Source: Viridothelium virens
Lineage: Eukaryota; Ascomycota; Dothideomycetes; Trypetheliales; Trypetheliaceae
DNA: 64,000 nt
Assembly: GCA_010094025.1 (NCBI GenBank)
Contig: ML991857.1
Location: 35,499 to 99,498 of the forward strand
Direction: 5' to 3'
Shown: positions 32,234-43,486 of the stretch, piece after piece
Layout of the letters: every line of letters begins with the position of its first letter
Position numbering within the stretch: position 1 is the stretch's first letter
Notes under the pieces: generated by a model
Seen by the model: only the letters and a program-made list of their open reading frames with translations
Told to the model about the DNA's origin: nothing
The model's database searches: none
Translations under genes and position numbers: made by a program

Positions 32234-34765
32234 CTATTTAACAAGTCTGTCTCCCTCATTTCCATCCTCGCTCTCTTCTTCAGTCTCTTCTTCGCTACTA
32301 TCCTCATCTGTTTCTTCAGATTCTTCGCTCTCTTCGCTCTCCTCCTCTTCTTCATCAAGCCAATCATCCAAAGTTTTCTCCTTTCCGCTAGACATACTAA
32401 GCCCATTGGGCTTCTCGACTGCTGGTGGCGTAGCGCTTCCCAGCCTTTCACTGGCTGTTAACTGCCGCACGCTCGTATCTGCCTTGCCACCACTCACAAC
32501 CTCATCTCTGAGCTTCGGATCTGGCTCCTCACCCTCCTTGACCCAATCGGGTAGGGACTCGTAACCTCGAAGACCCGTGACGCCGCCCCCATCGCCGATG
32601 ACGAGGCTCGCAGAACCAAGCACATAATTCTTGCGTGTCTCGCTGGGGCTAGGCGTCTGTGGTACTGGCTTTGGCGCGAGCAGCAACAGACTAGCCAGCT
32701 CTGTAGAAGCGGGCACCGCAAGTAGTGCCTTGTATAACCGCGCTCGATCCCGCAAATCATATGACGTGTCATAGCGCGCTAGCAGTAAGACATATCTCCA
32801 TAGTACTGCAATCGGATGGTCGGGTTCCTTTTCCTTCGTCGTTTCTTCTGCCCGTTCGTGGGTGTTTGGGTCCGGCGTGTTCTCTCCGAACCCACCTTCA
32901 TCCTCCGGACTCGCTATTATCGAGCTCTGCATCGGTACTGACGCTTCTACCACCGGCGTCGACGCTTTTTCAGCCGACGAATTTGTCATATTCAAATGAT
33001 GCACATAGACTTTCGCCGCCAACAGCACAATCTGCAACTTCGCGGCCTCCCGCTCGTCTGCAAACCCCTTGGCCAGGATCCGCAGCACGTCGGCCGCAAT
33101 GTTGTTGCCCGGCTGCAACCCCGCAAACTCGCCCACCAGCCAGATGATGCTCGCGCGCGCCTGCGGACTCGTCGCAGTGTCCAGGTTCTTGGCGAGCCGA
33201 ATCACAGTCTTGGTGTGGGCGTGCGGGTCCCGCTGGATCAGGTGTCGGATCACCTCGAGCGACTCCGCCACGAGCGTGCCGTCTGTGCTGCTGATCTGAG
33301 CGAGGAGAAGGCGTAGACAACGTGCTGAGGTGGTGGCGTTGGAAAATTGGGCGCAGCGGCCGATGGCGCGGACGCTTTCTCGGACGAGGTCGGCGTTGGA
33401 GCCGCGAGAGAAGTGCTCAAGTTCGCGGAGGAGGAGCCCTTGAGTTGGAGGTTCGGCGTGGGGGAAGATGAGGGTGAGGACCTCGAGTTTGAGACGCCAG
33501 ATTGCGGGGGCGTCGACGGAGCGGATGAGGAAGTGGGAGAAGTAGCGGACGAAGGGTTGGGGGCGGACGAGGCAGACTTGGACGATGTTCTGGAGGGCGA
33601 CTTGCTGGATGTCTTGAGCGGATCGTAGAAGTGCCATCAGAGGGCCGATAGCGAGATCTAGGTAAGTCGGAGTGCCGAGGTAGAGATAGAGACGCGCAAC
33701 GGAGGTTATTACGGCCGAGTTGCGGGATTGTAGAAGAGGTCGTGCAGCATTGAGTAGTAATTCCAAATCAGGATCTAATATCATTTCTTCCTCTCCATCT
33801 CCTGATGCATCGTTTCGCGTGCTTTCCCGCTCAGGCTCTTCGTCATAAAATCCCTTCGTCGGATCTTCCCCTTCACCACTCCCGTCGACCGGCCTTCTCC
33901 TGACCCTCCTCGTCCGTCTCGGAAAGCACCTCCGCCCATAATACACCATCAGCCGCAACATCGCTAGCTGCGCCCACTCGTCCATATCCACCAGCTTCCT
34001 CACGAGGCTCCTATACACCGGATGTATCATCCCGAGCCTCTCCTCCCCCCTCCACCCCGGCACCTCCAAAAACGCCATCACCGCCGCCCCAGCCACCACA
34101 TACTGCTTATCCGCCAACAAGCCCGCCAGATACTCCAGCAGCTCCGGCTCCGTCACCGGGTCCAAGCGCCAGCACTTCGGCACTGCGAGCGCCGCGGTCC
34201 TTCGCACCAAGGGGCTCATATCGCCCACCGCCTTCTTGATCCCCAAGCTCACAATCTGCGAGATCACGGGCACGCGTATGCCGCTCATGACGCGCAGCGC
34301 GAGGGCGCGCTCCTGTGGCGACGAGGACGACAGCGATTTCTGGATCGTGTTGATCGAAAGGAGGGTCGTGTCCGGGGCGAGGGCGGCGTGGTGGAGGAGG
34401 TAGATGTAGATGAGTTTGCGGACTTCGAGGGAGGGGGAGGCGAGGTTTTTGATGATCGGGGTGAAGAAGGGGAGGGTGGCGGAGGAGGGTTGGCGGTATT
34501 GCATCTGTGAGGGGTTGGTTAGAGGGGTTTGAGGGAGGGGTTTTACGGACGAGGGTAGGAAAAGAGAAAGGAGGGGGGAAAAACTTACGGCGATGACTTT
34601 GCGGAGAGCATCGAGTACTTCTCGCTCATTTCGGCTGTCGAGGAGCTTCTTGAGTTGTTGGGCGGGTATAGGCCGGTTGGAGGATTTGCGGACGGAGGAT
34701 GATGCTTCGAGTGTGAGGTCTCTAGCTGTTTCCAGCATGCTGGATATTCTAGACATGGACTCCAT
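32234..34765 (-). CDS. apl6: AP-3 adaptor complex beta subunit
   Basis: Exons 34765-34589 and 34504-32234; 815 aa. The N-terminus (ISSMLETARDLTLEA, then LKKLLDSRNEREVLDALRKVIA) and the HEAT/armadillo trunk (the EVRKLIYIYLLHHA segment, PLVRRTAALAVPKCWRLDP, IWLVGEFAG) are those of beta-3 adaptin. The C-terminus ends in a long Glu/Asp/Ser-rich hinge (DDWLDEEEEESEESEE and beyond). No ear domain is seen, as in fungal Apl6. AP-3 carries cargo such as alkaline phosphatase from Golgi to vacuole. The 84-nt intron is a multiple of three with no stop, so retention would insert 28 residues without breaking the frame. An alternative start is Met4. Confidence 0.93.
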   Translation of the reverse strand: MESMSRISSMLETARDLTLEASSSVRKSSNRPIPAQQLKKLLDSRNEREVLDALRKVIAVSFSPLLSLFLPSSVKPLPQTPLTNPSQMQYRQPSSATLPFFTPIIKNLASPSLEVRKLIYIYLLHHAALAPDTTLLSINTIQKSLSSSSPQERALALRVMSGIRVPVISQIVSLGIKKAVGDMSPLVRRTAALAVPKCWRLDPVTEPELLEYLAGLLADKQYVVAGAAVMAFLEVPGWRGEERLGMIHPVYRSLVRKLVDMDEWAQLAMLRLMVYYGRRCFPRRTRRVRRRPVDGSGEGEDPTKGFYDEEPERESTRNDASGDGEEEMILDPDLELLLNAARPLLQSRNSAVITSVARLYLYLGTPTYLDLAIGPLMALLRSAQDIQQVALQNIVQVCLVRPQPFVRYFSHFLIRSVDAPAIWRLKLEVLTLIFPHAEPPTQGLLLRELEHFSRGSNADLVRESVRAIGRCAQFSNATTSARCLRLLLAQISSTDGTLVAESLEVIRHLIQRDPHAHTKTVIRLAKNLDTATSPQARASIIWLVGEFAGLQPGNNIAADVLRILAKGFADEREAAKLQIVLLAAKVYVHHLNMTNSSAEKASTPVVEASVPMQSSIIASPEDEGGFGENTPDPNTHERAEETTKEKEPDHPIAVLWRYVLLLARYDTSYDLRDRARLYKALLAVPASTELASLLLLAPKPVPQTPSPSETRKNYVLGSASLVIGDGGGVTGLRGYESLPDWVKEGEEPDPKLRDEVVSGGKADTSVRQLTASERLGSATPPAVEKPNGLSMSSGKEKTLDDWLDEEEEESEESEESEETDEDSSEEETEEESEDGNEGDRLVK

Positions 34766-35047
34766 GGCGGTTGAAACGCAGCATAAGAGCCTTGGGATTT
34801 ATACCGATCAATCAATGAGCGAGTGCCAGGCACCTATTGGTCACGCGACTATATTCTGTTCTGAAAAGTCTCATAGTGGGATGTTTTGATGTCGGCCGCT
34901 TGTCGGTGACGCTGGAAACTCCCGTACCGATTTTAACTTCGTTATGTCTGTTCCAATCAGAGAATCATCCAGCATTGGACCAAAACAGTTTTACACAGCT
35001 TCAGACGAACTAAAGGTTCACTTCTACGGGAGAAATACTACTTCGCA
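34766..35047. promoter_or_regulatory. Divergent promoter, apl6 / RecA-like gene
   Basis: 282 bp between two start codons pointing away from each other; it must hold both promoters. No specific box identified. Confidence 0.5.
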
Positions 35048-35785
35048 ATGCCTCAAGTCCCAGTTGTGCTCCGTCCAGTATCCCTACTGCTCCTACTGGA
35101 ATACGTGCTCCAGAGGCACGCAGAGCCGACTACAATATTAGTATGCTCTTCTCGAGAGGTACTTCTACGTAGTCTACTTCAGTCAGTGGAGGGACGGCAG
35201 CGCAATGAGAACTCGCATGATTTGTTGACGCCGACACTACAATTACTCAAAGCGTCTCGTGCAATCAATATGGCATACTGTCCATCAGTGCAAGTTCTAC
35301 AGGCATGGCTCTGTTCTTACATCACCCAATCCACCCCAGATTCAAATCATGGGACAAATGCACAGGTTGGTCCTCGAGCCAGTCATAGACCAGCGCGAGT
35401 TCCGATGTTAGTCGTCGTTAACCCAATTGCACTCCACCGTGAGACCTCTGCATACTCTGCACAAGGCTTAAGTCGAGCCTTTGCCGCAATGGTAGAGGCT
35501 GCATCAAAGACCAACAGACGGCTTGTCATAGGCGAGTGCTCGATTCCTAATACTCCTAACAATGCAAACCCGGATGAAGACATAGATAGGCAAGACGAGG
35601 AAACAACGTCAGAAGCTCCACTATATCACGCCGAGCATGCAACTGTTGATCCTTGGGAAGAAGATCTTTCTATTCTAAACGTGACTACGAAAAGCTTCGG
35701 CGCTGGCGAAAGAGGATGGGTTGGTAGGACAGTGAAGATTGGACAAGTAGTCGGGAGATGGTGCCAGTTTGAATCGCCATTCTAA
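35048..35785 (+). CDS. RecA-fold-like protein without P-loop (possible Rad51-paralog/Shu-type)
   Basis: Intronless, 245 aa. The layout resembles a RecA/Rad51 core: a hydrophobic strand TTILVCSSREVLLRSLL where the Walker A strand would be but with no GxxxxGKT, then NMAYCPSVQVLQAWL. A strong Walker-B-like strand follows (VPMLVVVNPIALHRETSAYS), then AQGLSRAFAAMVEAASKTNRRLVIGE. It ends WVGRTVKIGQVVGRWCQFE, like the terminal beta-strands of Rad51 paralogs. Such P-loop-less RecA folds occur in the Shu complex (Psy3/Csm2, Rdl1). That identity is inference. Genomic context adds nothing: the neighbours are AP-3 beta and a small unknown gene. Confidence 0.68.
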   Translation: MPQVPVVLRPVSLLLLLEYVLQRHAEPTTILVCSSREVLLRSLLQSVEGRQRNENSHDLLTPTLQLLKASRAINMAYCPSVQVLQAWLCSYITQSTPDSNHGTNAQVGPRASHRPARVPMLVVVNPIALHRETSAYSAQGLSRAFAAMVEAASKTNRRLVIGECSIPNTPNNANPDEDIDRQDEETTSEAPLYHAEHATVDPWEEDLSILNVTTKSFGAGERGWVGRTVKIGQVVGRWCQFESPF

Positions 35786-35994
35786 TCGCAGTACGAGAGA
35801 TTGGAGAAATGGGTATCCGTTACAACGTCTCTACCCAAAGTTCTTCCAGATGTCGCCCATGGATGTATCCAGCAGATGCCTACACCAACACCTTACTGCT
35901 CGTATTAGTGTATATTCACATGACTGGAAGTTGACGAATAATATTTCGATGGAAGGATGTCTCAGAAGTGCAGCCCCGTTTTCTTTCAATTCCC

Positions 35995-36537
35995 TCACTT
36001 TGACTTCTTATGGAATCCAATGTCAATCGTATCGGCTGTATCATGTCAGTTCTGAATTGGACGAGCGGACTACCTTTGTCATCTCAGACTTACTTCGAGC
36101 CCTGCGCTTATCTTGAATGGTCATGCGCACCACGTATGTAGCGGGTGGGAGATCAACCAACTTGTTTTGAATGCCTTTTGGCGGCGTGCGCTTGCTTTCA
36201 AGAGCACCAACATTCCCGTCTTTCCTGGCTTTTTCATCGCTCATTACTGAGTCTATTCGATCTATGTCTTCTTTCAGCGTTGAACTTTCTGTGCTGCTGG
36301 ATTCCTTCCTGGCAAGAATGCCGGATAGCGGGTCATTCTTCACCACATTTGGAATCGGTGAGTTGATTTTTGGCGACGAGGACGCTGCTCTAAAAATTTC
36401 ATTAGCTCCATTGGCAAAAGAGTTAAATGCTCTGACGGCAAAGGAAAGCGCGAATCGTTCGAAAAAAGTCCTCAGGTTGCGACAAGACGAAATCGCGGTA
36501 CTCACATCTTTGAGCTTTCCGCCCGACCGAAAGTCAT
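35995..36537 (-). CDS. Small basic protein of unknown function (136 aa, three exons)
   Basis: Built from splice consensus: exons 36537-36506 (32 nt, GTGAGT donor), 36431-36094 (GTAAGT donor), 36035-35995. Phases agree and the reading joins MTFGRAESSK to AFNSFANGANEIFRAASSS, then LVDLPPATYVVRMTIQDKR, and ends IGFHKKSK. It is Ser/Lys-rich with no membrane segment. Two perfect donor sites and branch-like CTGAC before CAG favour a real gene. A plus-strand frame (36171-36641) overlaps it and is taken as its shadow. I recognise no family. Confidence 0.45.
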
Positions 36538-37617
36538 ATCGCAACGAGAAAAGATATGCAGAATCTGTTCCTGACTATTGCTTGTCTCTGCAAAAGAATT
36601 CTAGCGAGGAAAGGAGGATGAGGGGAAAAAATTTCTTTTGAACAGATTGTGTGGAAGGCCGACCTTGCCTCAACTTGCAGACCGAATCCAAATGCAGGCC
36701 AGAGCTGCATTGGCCTTTGCGGGCGGCTGCTCCGACGAAGGTGCGCCAGAGTCGAATTTAACGGCTTCAGTGCGTTTAGGCGAGCGTCTGACCACCCTGG
36801 CTACCACTATTATCTCTGATGAAATTAGCTACAATGGTCTTGCAAGCGCGACTCCATATCTCGGTCGAATCTCTGGTACGGCCACCATTCCTCGAAATGG
36901 ACGACCATGGGAGTTAGTCACACTACTCAATCAATATATGAACTCGGGAACTTTCGAGGGGTGGGGGATGAATCCATTGGCCGCATTGCCGAATTGCATC
37001 TCATCTTCATTTGGTAGTTCATGAGCAGTACGGGCCGGTCCGGCTAGCACGATTTCCCCTTATTCTCTAGGAATTACTACGGAATTACTACATCAAACGC
37101 AACGCGGACGCAGCATAATATAAGAGTTCTTATCTCTCATTGAAGATAACGTCAATCTGGCGATCTCGTCACTTAAAAGCATGCTCAATTATCGTGCTAG
37201 AAAGATCGAGGAAGTCACGTACAATGCCTGCCGAGTGCCAGACACAGCAACCAAATCGCTACTGCCAAAAGTAGCTTGCGACTTCAAGTCTTGCGAATCA
37301 TGGCACAAGCAAGTACTGCGGACTTAAACTTCGCAGCGACAACGCAGTATCGACAGCAATAGGTAATCAATATTCCCCGACCATGGCGCACATACCCGCT
37401 GTACCAGCCGGAGCTACCCTCAACAGCTTGTCAAGGTCAACGTCTCAACCACCCTACTTCAGCACTGCAATCTCTTCTCCTCCTTGGAAGACACCTGTCG
37501 CTCGTTCCTGCACTTTCCTTCGTATTCTCAAATCCGCTGCGCCTCTTCATTGCCGCTCGTTTTGGATTCCTGGTCGGCGTCTGATGATTTGGATATCATA
37601 GAGCAGCTGACTCCTGT
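36538..37617. other. Intergenic, no firm gene
   Basis: A plus-strand frame at 36638-37024 starts at TTG and shows no motif, so it is not called. The right half is the promoter of the large wall-protein gene. Confidence 0.45.
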
Positions 37618-40600
37618 ATGAAGATGCGGTCTGCCGTTCTTCTCAAGGTGCTTGTCGCCTCAAATATCGGCTGGGCAGCAGGTTCACGCCATCCAATCGA
37701 AAAGGGATATGGTAAAGATACCCATGATCAACGTTGCATTTATTGTGATTTCTGATGGATCCTTTTCGTTGACCACATCGACAGATACCCCTGGAGACGA
37801 CGGAAATGATGTCAATATACACATTGACGTGCCGGATGGCCAGACGATCGATAAATTTCACATGTCCGCCGCGTTTGGCAAGGCAGGGTGTTGTCCGAAC
37901 TGTCCATCAGGCTCGAATGATTGCTGTAACAAGAGCTGTACTTCGAGCGTCCTATCATCTCTGAGCACGAGTGTTGCCAGCTCATCAACAATATGGCCGT
38001 CAGCATCCACGACGAATGGCACTTCTATCCACAGCACGACTATCCCGGCATCTCTTTCTACAGAATCCTTTCACTTAGTACCGGGAACCTCGGTCTACAG
38101 CTCTACAGTCTCTACCCCTGGGCCCTCAAATTATACAGTACCTCTTACCACAGCGTCGACTACTTCAGCGGGTACGCCTATGAGCTCAACTGCTGGACCT
38201 TCGCGTTCCCATTCTTGTACCTTGTGCTCAGTGAATCCATCGACGAACTTGACCGCATCTACGATTTCAACTACTACTGAGACCACCACATTCGTTCATT
38301 ATCCCAGCACGATCAAGGAAAACTCTACCTCTATCAGGCCGACAAAACACATCGATTACAACATCACCACTAGTACCGTTGCGAATTCCGATTCCGTAAA
38401 GCATACCACCCATCACCACTCGAACACAACAGGCTTGTCTGAACCTATTACCACTAGCTCAGTTCCGTTCTATAATGGTACTGTGTCCAGTACATCCCAG
38501 CCAGTGGCGTCTCCGGGTTCCGGTACTACATCAGAGCAGCCCTCTACCACAACTTCCGTGATCTATCCACCGTCCAATCAAACAACGGATACTCAAGCGG
38601 GGCCTAGTTCTGCGATCTCGAAGAATCTCACAAATACATCTGTGTCTATCATCACTGATGTTCCGTTGTCGACCACTCTGGCAGTATACAATACGACAAC
38701 GGGTGTGCCGTCCCCAACTCCGACACCTGATCCCGCATCTGGAACCTCGCAAAACTTCACATACGTAACAAGCGGGCCGTCTTCCGGGGTCTCCAAGAAC
38801 TTTACGTATCCAGCTACAGCCAGCACTGCTGACGTTTCTTCTCTGAATACCACGGTTGGTTATAACGCCACAACAAATGTGACACCGTCACATCCGACAA
38901 CTGAACCTTCGTCTGCGAATACCACGGTTGGTCATAACGCGACAACTTCGCCGCCACCGTCAGATCCGACCACTGAACCCACGTTCACGAACACGACGGC
39001 TGCTTACAATTTGACAACAGACGTAACGTCTCCATATCCGACGGCTGGGCCTTCGTCTGCAGTTTCGAAAAACTTCACACATTCGGCTACAACTAGCAGT
39101 ACTGACGTTCCTCCTGTAAACGCCACGACTGGCTACAATGCGACAACAGATGCGACACCGTCATACCCAACTATCACACCTTCATCAGTGAACACCACGA
39201 TTGGATACAACGTGACAACAGATGCGACACCATCAGATCCAACTACCAGGCCTTCGTCAGTGAACACCACGATTGGATACAACGTGACAACGGACGCCGC
39301 ATCACCATATCCGACGGCCGGACCTTCATCTGCAGTCTCGAAGAATTTCACATATCCCGCTACAACTAGCACTGCCGGTGTTCCGCTTTCAAATGCCACT
39401 GTTGGCTACAATACGACGGGCGAGCCTACATCCGGAATTGCGAAGAACTCTACCTACCCAAGTGCGATAAGCACAGCCAGCATCCCATTTTCGAACACGA
39501 CGACTGGCCAAAATACCACAAGTGTACCTCCCCCATACACAACGAGTGGGCCTACCTCTGCAATTCCGAAAAACTATACAAGCCCGACTGTGACTAGCAC
39601 GAACGAGATTCCATTGTCAAATACCACCGGTACCCACAATACTACAGTTCAGGTCACGCACCCAACGGACGGGCCCACATCTGCAATCTCCAAGAACTTC
39701 ACAAGTCCAGTTCTATCCAGCACTGGTGAGGGTCCCTTACCGAATACTACAGCTGTCTCCAACGCGTCTTCCAATGCAACGCCCTTCACTTATCCAACTG
39801 ACGGACCTTCTTCTGCAGTTCCGAAGAACGCCACGAGCACGACTGTGACTGGCACCGAAATAGCTCCCTTCCCAAATACCACAGCTGTCTACAATACGAC
39901 TGCAGATGAGACACCCATCACGTACCCAACGGGTAGACCTTCGACAATTTCGGACAACTTTACGACTCCAGCTATTGTCAGTACTACCAACGCTTCGGTC
40001 TTGACTGCGACAGCAGTTTACAACACGAGTACAATTTTAGTGCCCTTTACGTATCCAACGGATGGGCCTTCCTCTGCGATTTCGAGAAATTTGACAAGTC
40101 CCACGGTTGTCAGCACTACCGATGCTACGTTCTTAAACACTACAGTAAGCTATAACACCACAAGCAGCACATCAACTCATTTCACAACAAGCACATTTGT
40201 GCCCGTGTCGGATACTACGACTACGCAGACCTCTGCCCCGACATCATATGACACTAACAGTGTGAACCCAACTGGACATGGCAACGGCAACGGCACCAGT
40301 GCTTCAAGGCAGCCCAAAACCAGTACAAGGAAAACAAGGACAAGAAAGCCCAAGCCCACGGGGTCGACAGGTCCAACGGGTAATTCTACTCTTGGAGGGG
40401 AGAGATTCACCAACACTACTCGTGTCGACACTGTGCCATTGACAACGACGACTACGGCACCGTTTATCACGGCCAGTACCAGGTCTATGTATACTAATAC
40501 TTCAAGCTCGCCGGTGACTCAGACCATTACTTATTGTCCTGCAGCCGGGAACCTTTACGGCGATGCTGTCACGGATGCTGATGTCACTCAATTAGTAATA

Positions 40601-43486
40601 GAATGCCCGCACAAAACGCCAGCCACGAAACGGAGGAGATGGGAATACACGCAAACAAGCACAAGCTGCTCCACAAGAACAATTGTTATCAGTGGTCCAG
40701 ACTTGCCAACTCGTCCTACGCCACCTCCTGGCACGGTTTGGCACACAGTTACTAAGTGTGTTGAATCAGTCTCGCACCCGCCGGTCAATACTACGATTCC
40801 TGAGTTGAAAACGACGATACCGCTCGAGTCCATTTGGTATTCGACTTCATTTCCACCAAAAACTTCAAGTAGTCCAGGTATGACCATGCACTCAGTGTCG
40901 CAGCCCACTTGGGAAAGCTCCAATTCTAATCATGGTTGTCACAAGCATTGTAACTTTACAATTACTAATATTATACAAGTGACGTACGTTGACAGTTCAA
41001 CGACGACGGAAAGCCGTAAGCCAACAACCCATTCAAGATCTGGCAACGCAACAATAAGTATGTCAGCACCGACGGAAAGCCGCAAGCCAACAACCCATTC
41101 AGGATCCAGTAATGCAACAACAAGCACGTTCACAACTTGGAGTCCTCCGGCTACAACGAGTCCACCGGCCACCCACTATACAACAGTGATTACAAAGTGT
41201 TCCTCGAAAATCTGCAGCTATGTTACAAGCACTGTTCCTGTAAGCCCTTCGACTTCGGGTACCGTACCTACTGGTTCCAATACTACCGCAAGCCAGCCGC
41301 CTTCCTCATGGAGTCCTACGACCACTTATCCTGTCACTCCATCTACGTATGAAGTTTCCTCTACGACTCATCCGTCTTCAGGGAGCACACCAATTATTCC
41401 AGCGAGCCCGTCGGTCCCGGTATCGCCTTCCACACCACAAGACTCTCATCCTTCGACTTCAATTCCTGGATCGACCGGAAGTAAGACAAGTGGTTATATC
41501 ACGGCTTCGACCTCGGAAACGGATTCGCATTATGAGTCTGTTCCTACGCCCTCTCAGCCGTCTACCATAGGCACGACTTCGTACACCCACAGTACTTATG
41601 TTGTTACGAGTAGTGGCACTACGATAACAACAACAGTGAAGATTCCATGCACCAGCTCCTCATCGCGGACTGAGGTACCTCCAATTTCACCGCCAGAATC
41701 AGGCCCCCTGCCACCTGTGACGCCAACGCCTACTTCCCCATCTACTCCAGGTTCAACTTCATATACGCAAAGCACGTATGTTGTTACAAGCAGTGGCAGC
41801 ACCATAACGACCACGGTAGAGGTCCCGTGCACTACCTCGTCATCTGAGATCCAGATACCTCCAAGCTCGTCAACAGTACCAGGTACACTACCTCAAGTGA
41901 CGCCTTCAGGGCCACTATCTTCTCAGACAGGTTCCACGAGTCAGGGTGCATCACCTCCTGAAAGTCCTCCTGCAACGCCAACAACGGTCTCGAGTACAAC
42001 TCCAGCAGTGCCGCAAGGCCCCACTACTACAACAGTCACCACTCAAGAATGTCATTCTTGCACCAAAACCCATGCCATTCCAAGTTCAAGCGCCCCTTCC
42101 CAAACTACGACATCCACTTCGACTCCAGGGCAGCCCAGTAGTAACGAGATTCCGTCAACCTCCACGGCCACTACCAAGAATACAAGGACTGTTCTCTCAT
42201 CTTCTACGGTTTATTCCACTTTCCCTAGCTCTTTCCCGCCCTCCGTTCCTACCTTGAGCAGTTCACCAACGATATCTATACCGAGTAGCAGCACTTCCCT
42301 GTCAACAGCGCCGCTTATCAGTACAACATCTCAGTCCACTGTTCCAGGAACTAGTCCAATTTCGTCGCAGTCATTCTCACCCAGCAGCTCTTCTTCGCTT
42401 CCATTGAGCTCTAATGGAACACCTCCTGTGTCTTCTGGTCCAAGTACAAGCTCGAGCGTTTCTCAGCCCCCTCGTCCATCTGGCAGTTCCTCTCCACCAG
42501 CAACACCTGCTACTGAAACGCCTCCTCAGTCTCCCACTTCAAACACCAGTCCCAGCATCCCGCACTCTTCTGGGACAGCCAGTAGCTCTTCGCAGCCATC
42601 AATACCTGGAAGTGGAACGCCTCCAAAGTCTTCTACTCCAGCTACAAGTCCCAGCATTCCACAAACCTCGGGACCAGGCTCGAGTTATAGTTCTTTCACA
42701 GGTCAAACGTCGACGCCAACTGCACCCAGCAGCCAAAGCGCTCCTCCAACTCCTAGTTCCACGCCATCTGCACAACCAACGTCTGGGCCGGCTACCATAC
42801 CATCTACACCACCTACGTCCGGACCGGCTACTACTCAATCTACGTCACCAACATCGGGTCCTGCAACTACTATATCCGCACCGCCTATATCCAGCCCTGT
42901 CGCAACTCCATCAGCAGCGCCGCCGACATCTGGTCCCGCCACTACTTTATCAGCTCCGCCATCCTCTAACCCATCCGGACCACCGACGTCTGGTCCCGCT
43001 ACTACTCCATCAGGACCACCGACATCCAGCCCCACTTCATCACCACCCACGCCGCCAGCATCCACTCCCACCACAACACCATCCGCACCGTCTCAATCCG
43101 GTCCGGCCTCTCCTCCATCAACGCCAAGCAGCCCCTCCAACCCAGCTTCTGCACCCTCTGCTCCGCCCACGCCAACACCGTCCACTCCCGGCGGGCCCAG
43201 CGCTCCTACCTCGAGCCCTACTGCTCCGCCATCTACAACGCTCAAGCAGACGCCTCCATCCTCAAGTCCAGCAAGCTCTACTGTCACCTCCACGCGTGAG
43301 CATTCTTCGAGCAGCGCGGCTCACACCCAACAGAGCTCGACGGGACAGCCTAGCACGGCTACCTCGGCTGGGCCGTCATCCTCGCCGTCAGGGCCTGTGG
43401 TCGTGGGTGGTGCGGGCTTGCTTAGCGCACGGTCTGGTTTCGTGATGATGGTCGCAGGCTTGGTTGCAGTGACAATGGGGATATAA
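37618..43486 (+). CDS. Giant Ser/Thr/Pro-rich GPI-anchored cell-wall protein (adhesin-like)
   Basis: Exons 37618-37711 and 37785-43486 (73-nt intron); 1,931 aa. The upstream exon restores a signal peptide (MKMRSAVLLKVLVASNIGWA); the long frame alone lacks one. After the splice comes GYDTPGDDGNDV and a Cys cluster CCPNCPSGSNDCCNKSC. Next is a very long Ser/Thr/Pro-rich, N-glycosylation-site-rich body with three kinds of internal repeats (listed separately). A few Cys-bearing strands interrupt it (TITYCPAAGN, TTVITKCSSKIC, ITTTVKIPC). The end, SSPSGPVVVGGAGLLSARSG then a hydrophobic stretch ending VAVTMGI, is a typical GPI-attachment signal. Heavy O-mannosylation is expected. Its likely place is the outer wall; adhesion is inferred from architecture. 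No ligand-binding domain is recognised. Confidence 0.88.
38590..40180 (+). repeat. Tandem ~40-48-residue repeats in the wall protein
   Basis: About ten to twelve degenerate copies. Each contains a SSA(I/V)SKNFT-like block, then a ST block, then NTT(V/I)GYN(V/T)T-like, then a P-rich spacer. Some neighbours are nearly identical in DNA: 39185-39219 and 39257-39291 match over 35 bp, 72 bp apart. This indicates recent slippage or unequal crossing over. Every copy keeps several N-x-T sites. Confidence 0.85.
41010..41930 (+). repeat. Two further repeat types in the wall protein
   Basis: A pair of ESRKPTTHS-containing units lies at about 41010-41120. A pair of ~60-residue units, each with STYVVTSSG(T/S)TITTTV then PCT, lies at about 41575-41930. 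The second type resembles Cys-bearing beta-strand repeats of fungal wall proteins. Confidence 0.75.
42755..43120 (+). repeat. PTSGPATT-type short repeats near the C-terminus
   Basis: Repeated P-T-S-G-P-A-T-T-x-S-x-P-P units form a Pro-rich stalk just before the GPI signal. DNA copies differ mostly at third positions. Confidence 0.8.

Noticed and set aside
32196-32564. Ser-rich plus-strand frame
   Set aside because: It is the antisense shadow of the Glu/Ser-rich tail of the AP-3 beta subunit (GAG/GAA read as CTC/TTC).
36171-36641. 156-codon plus-strand frame
   Set aside because: It is antisense to a three-exon minus-strand model with good splice sites and agreeing phases, and shows no motif of its own.
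36638-37024. 129-codon plus-strand frame after the small three-exon gene
   Set aside because: It begins at TTG, has no recognisable family and cannot be extended by splicing, so there is not enough to call it.
42414-43445. 343-codon Leu/His/Arg-rich frame
   Set aside because: It is a frame-shifted reading of the Ser/Pro/Thr repeats of the wall protein.
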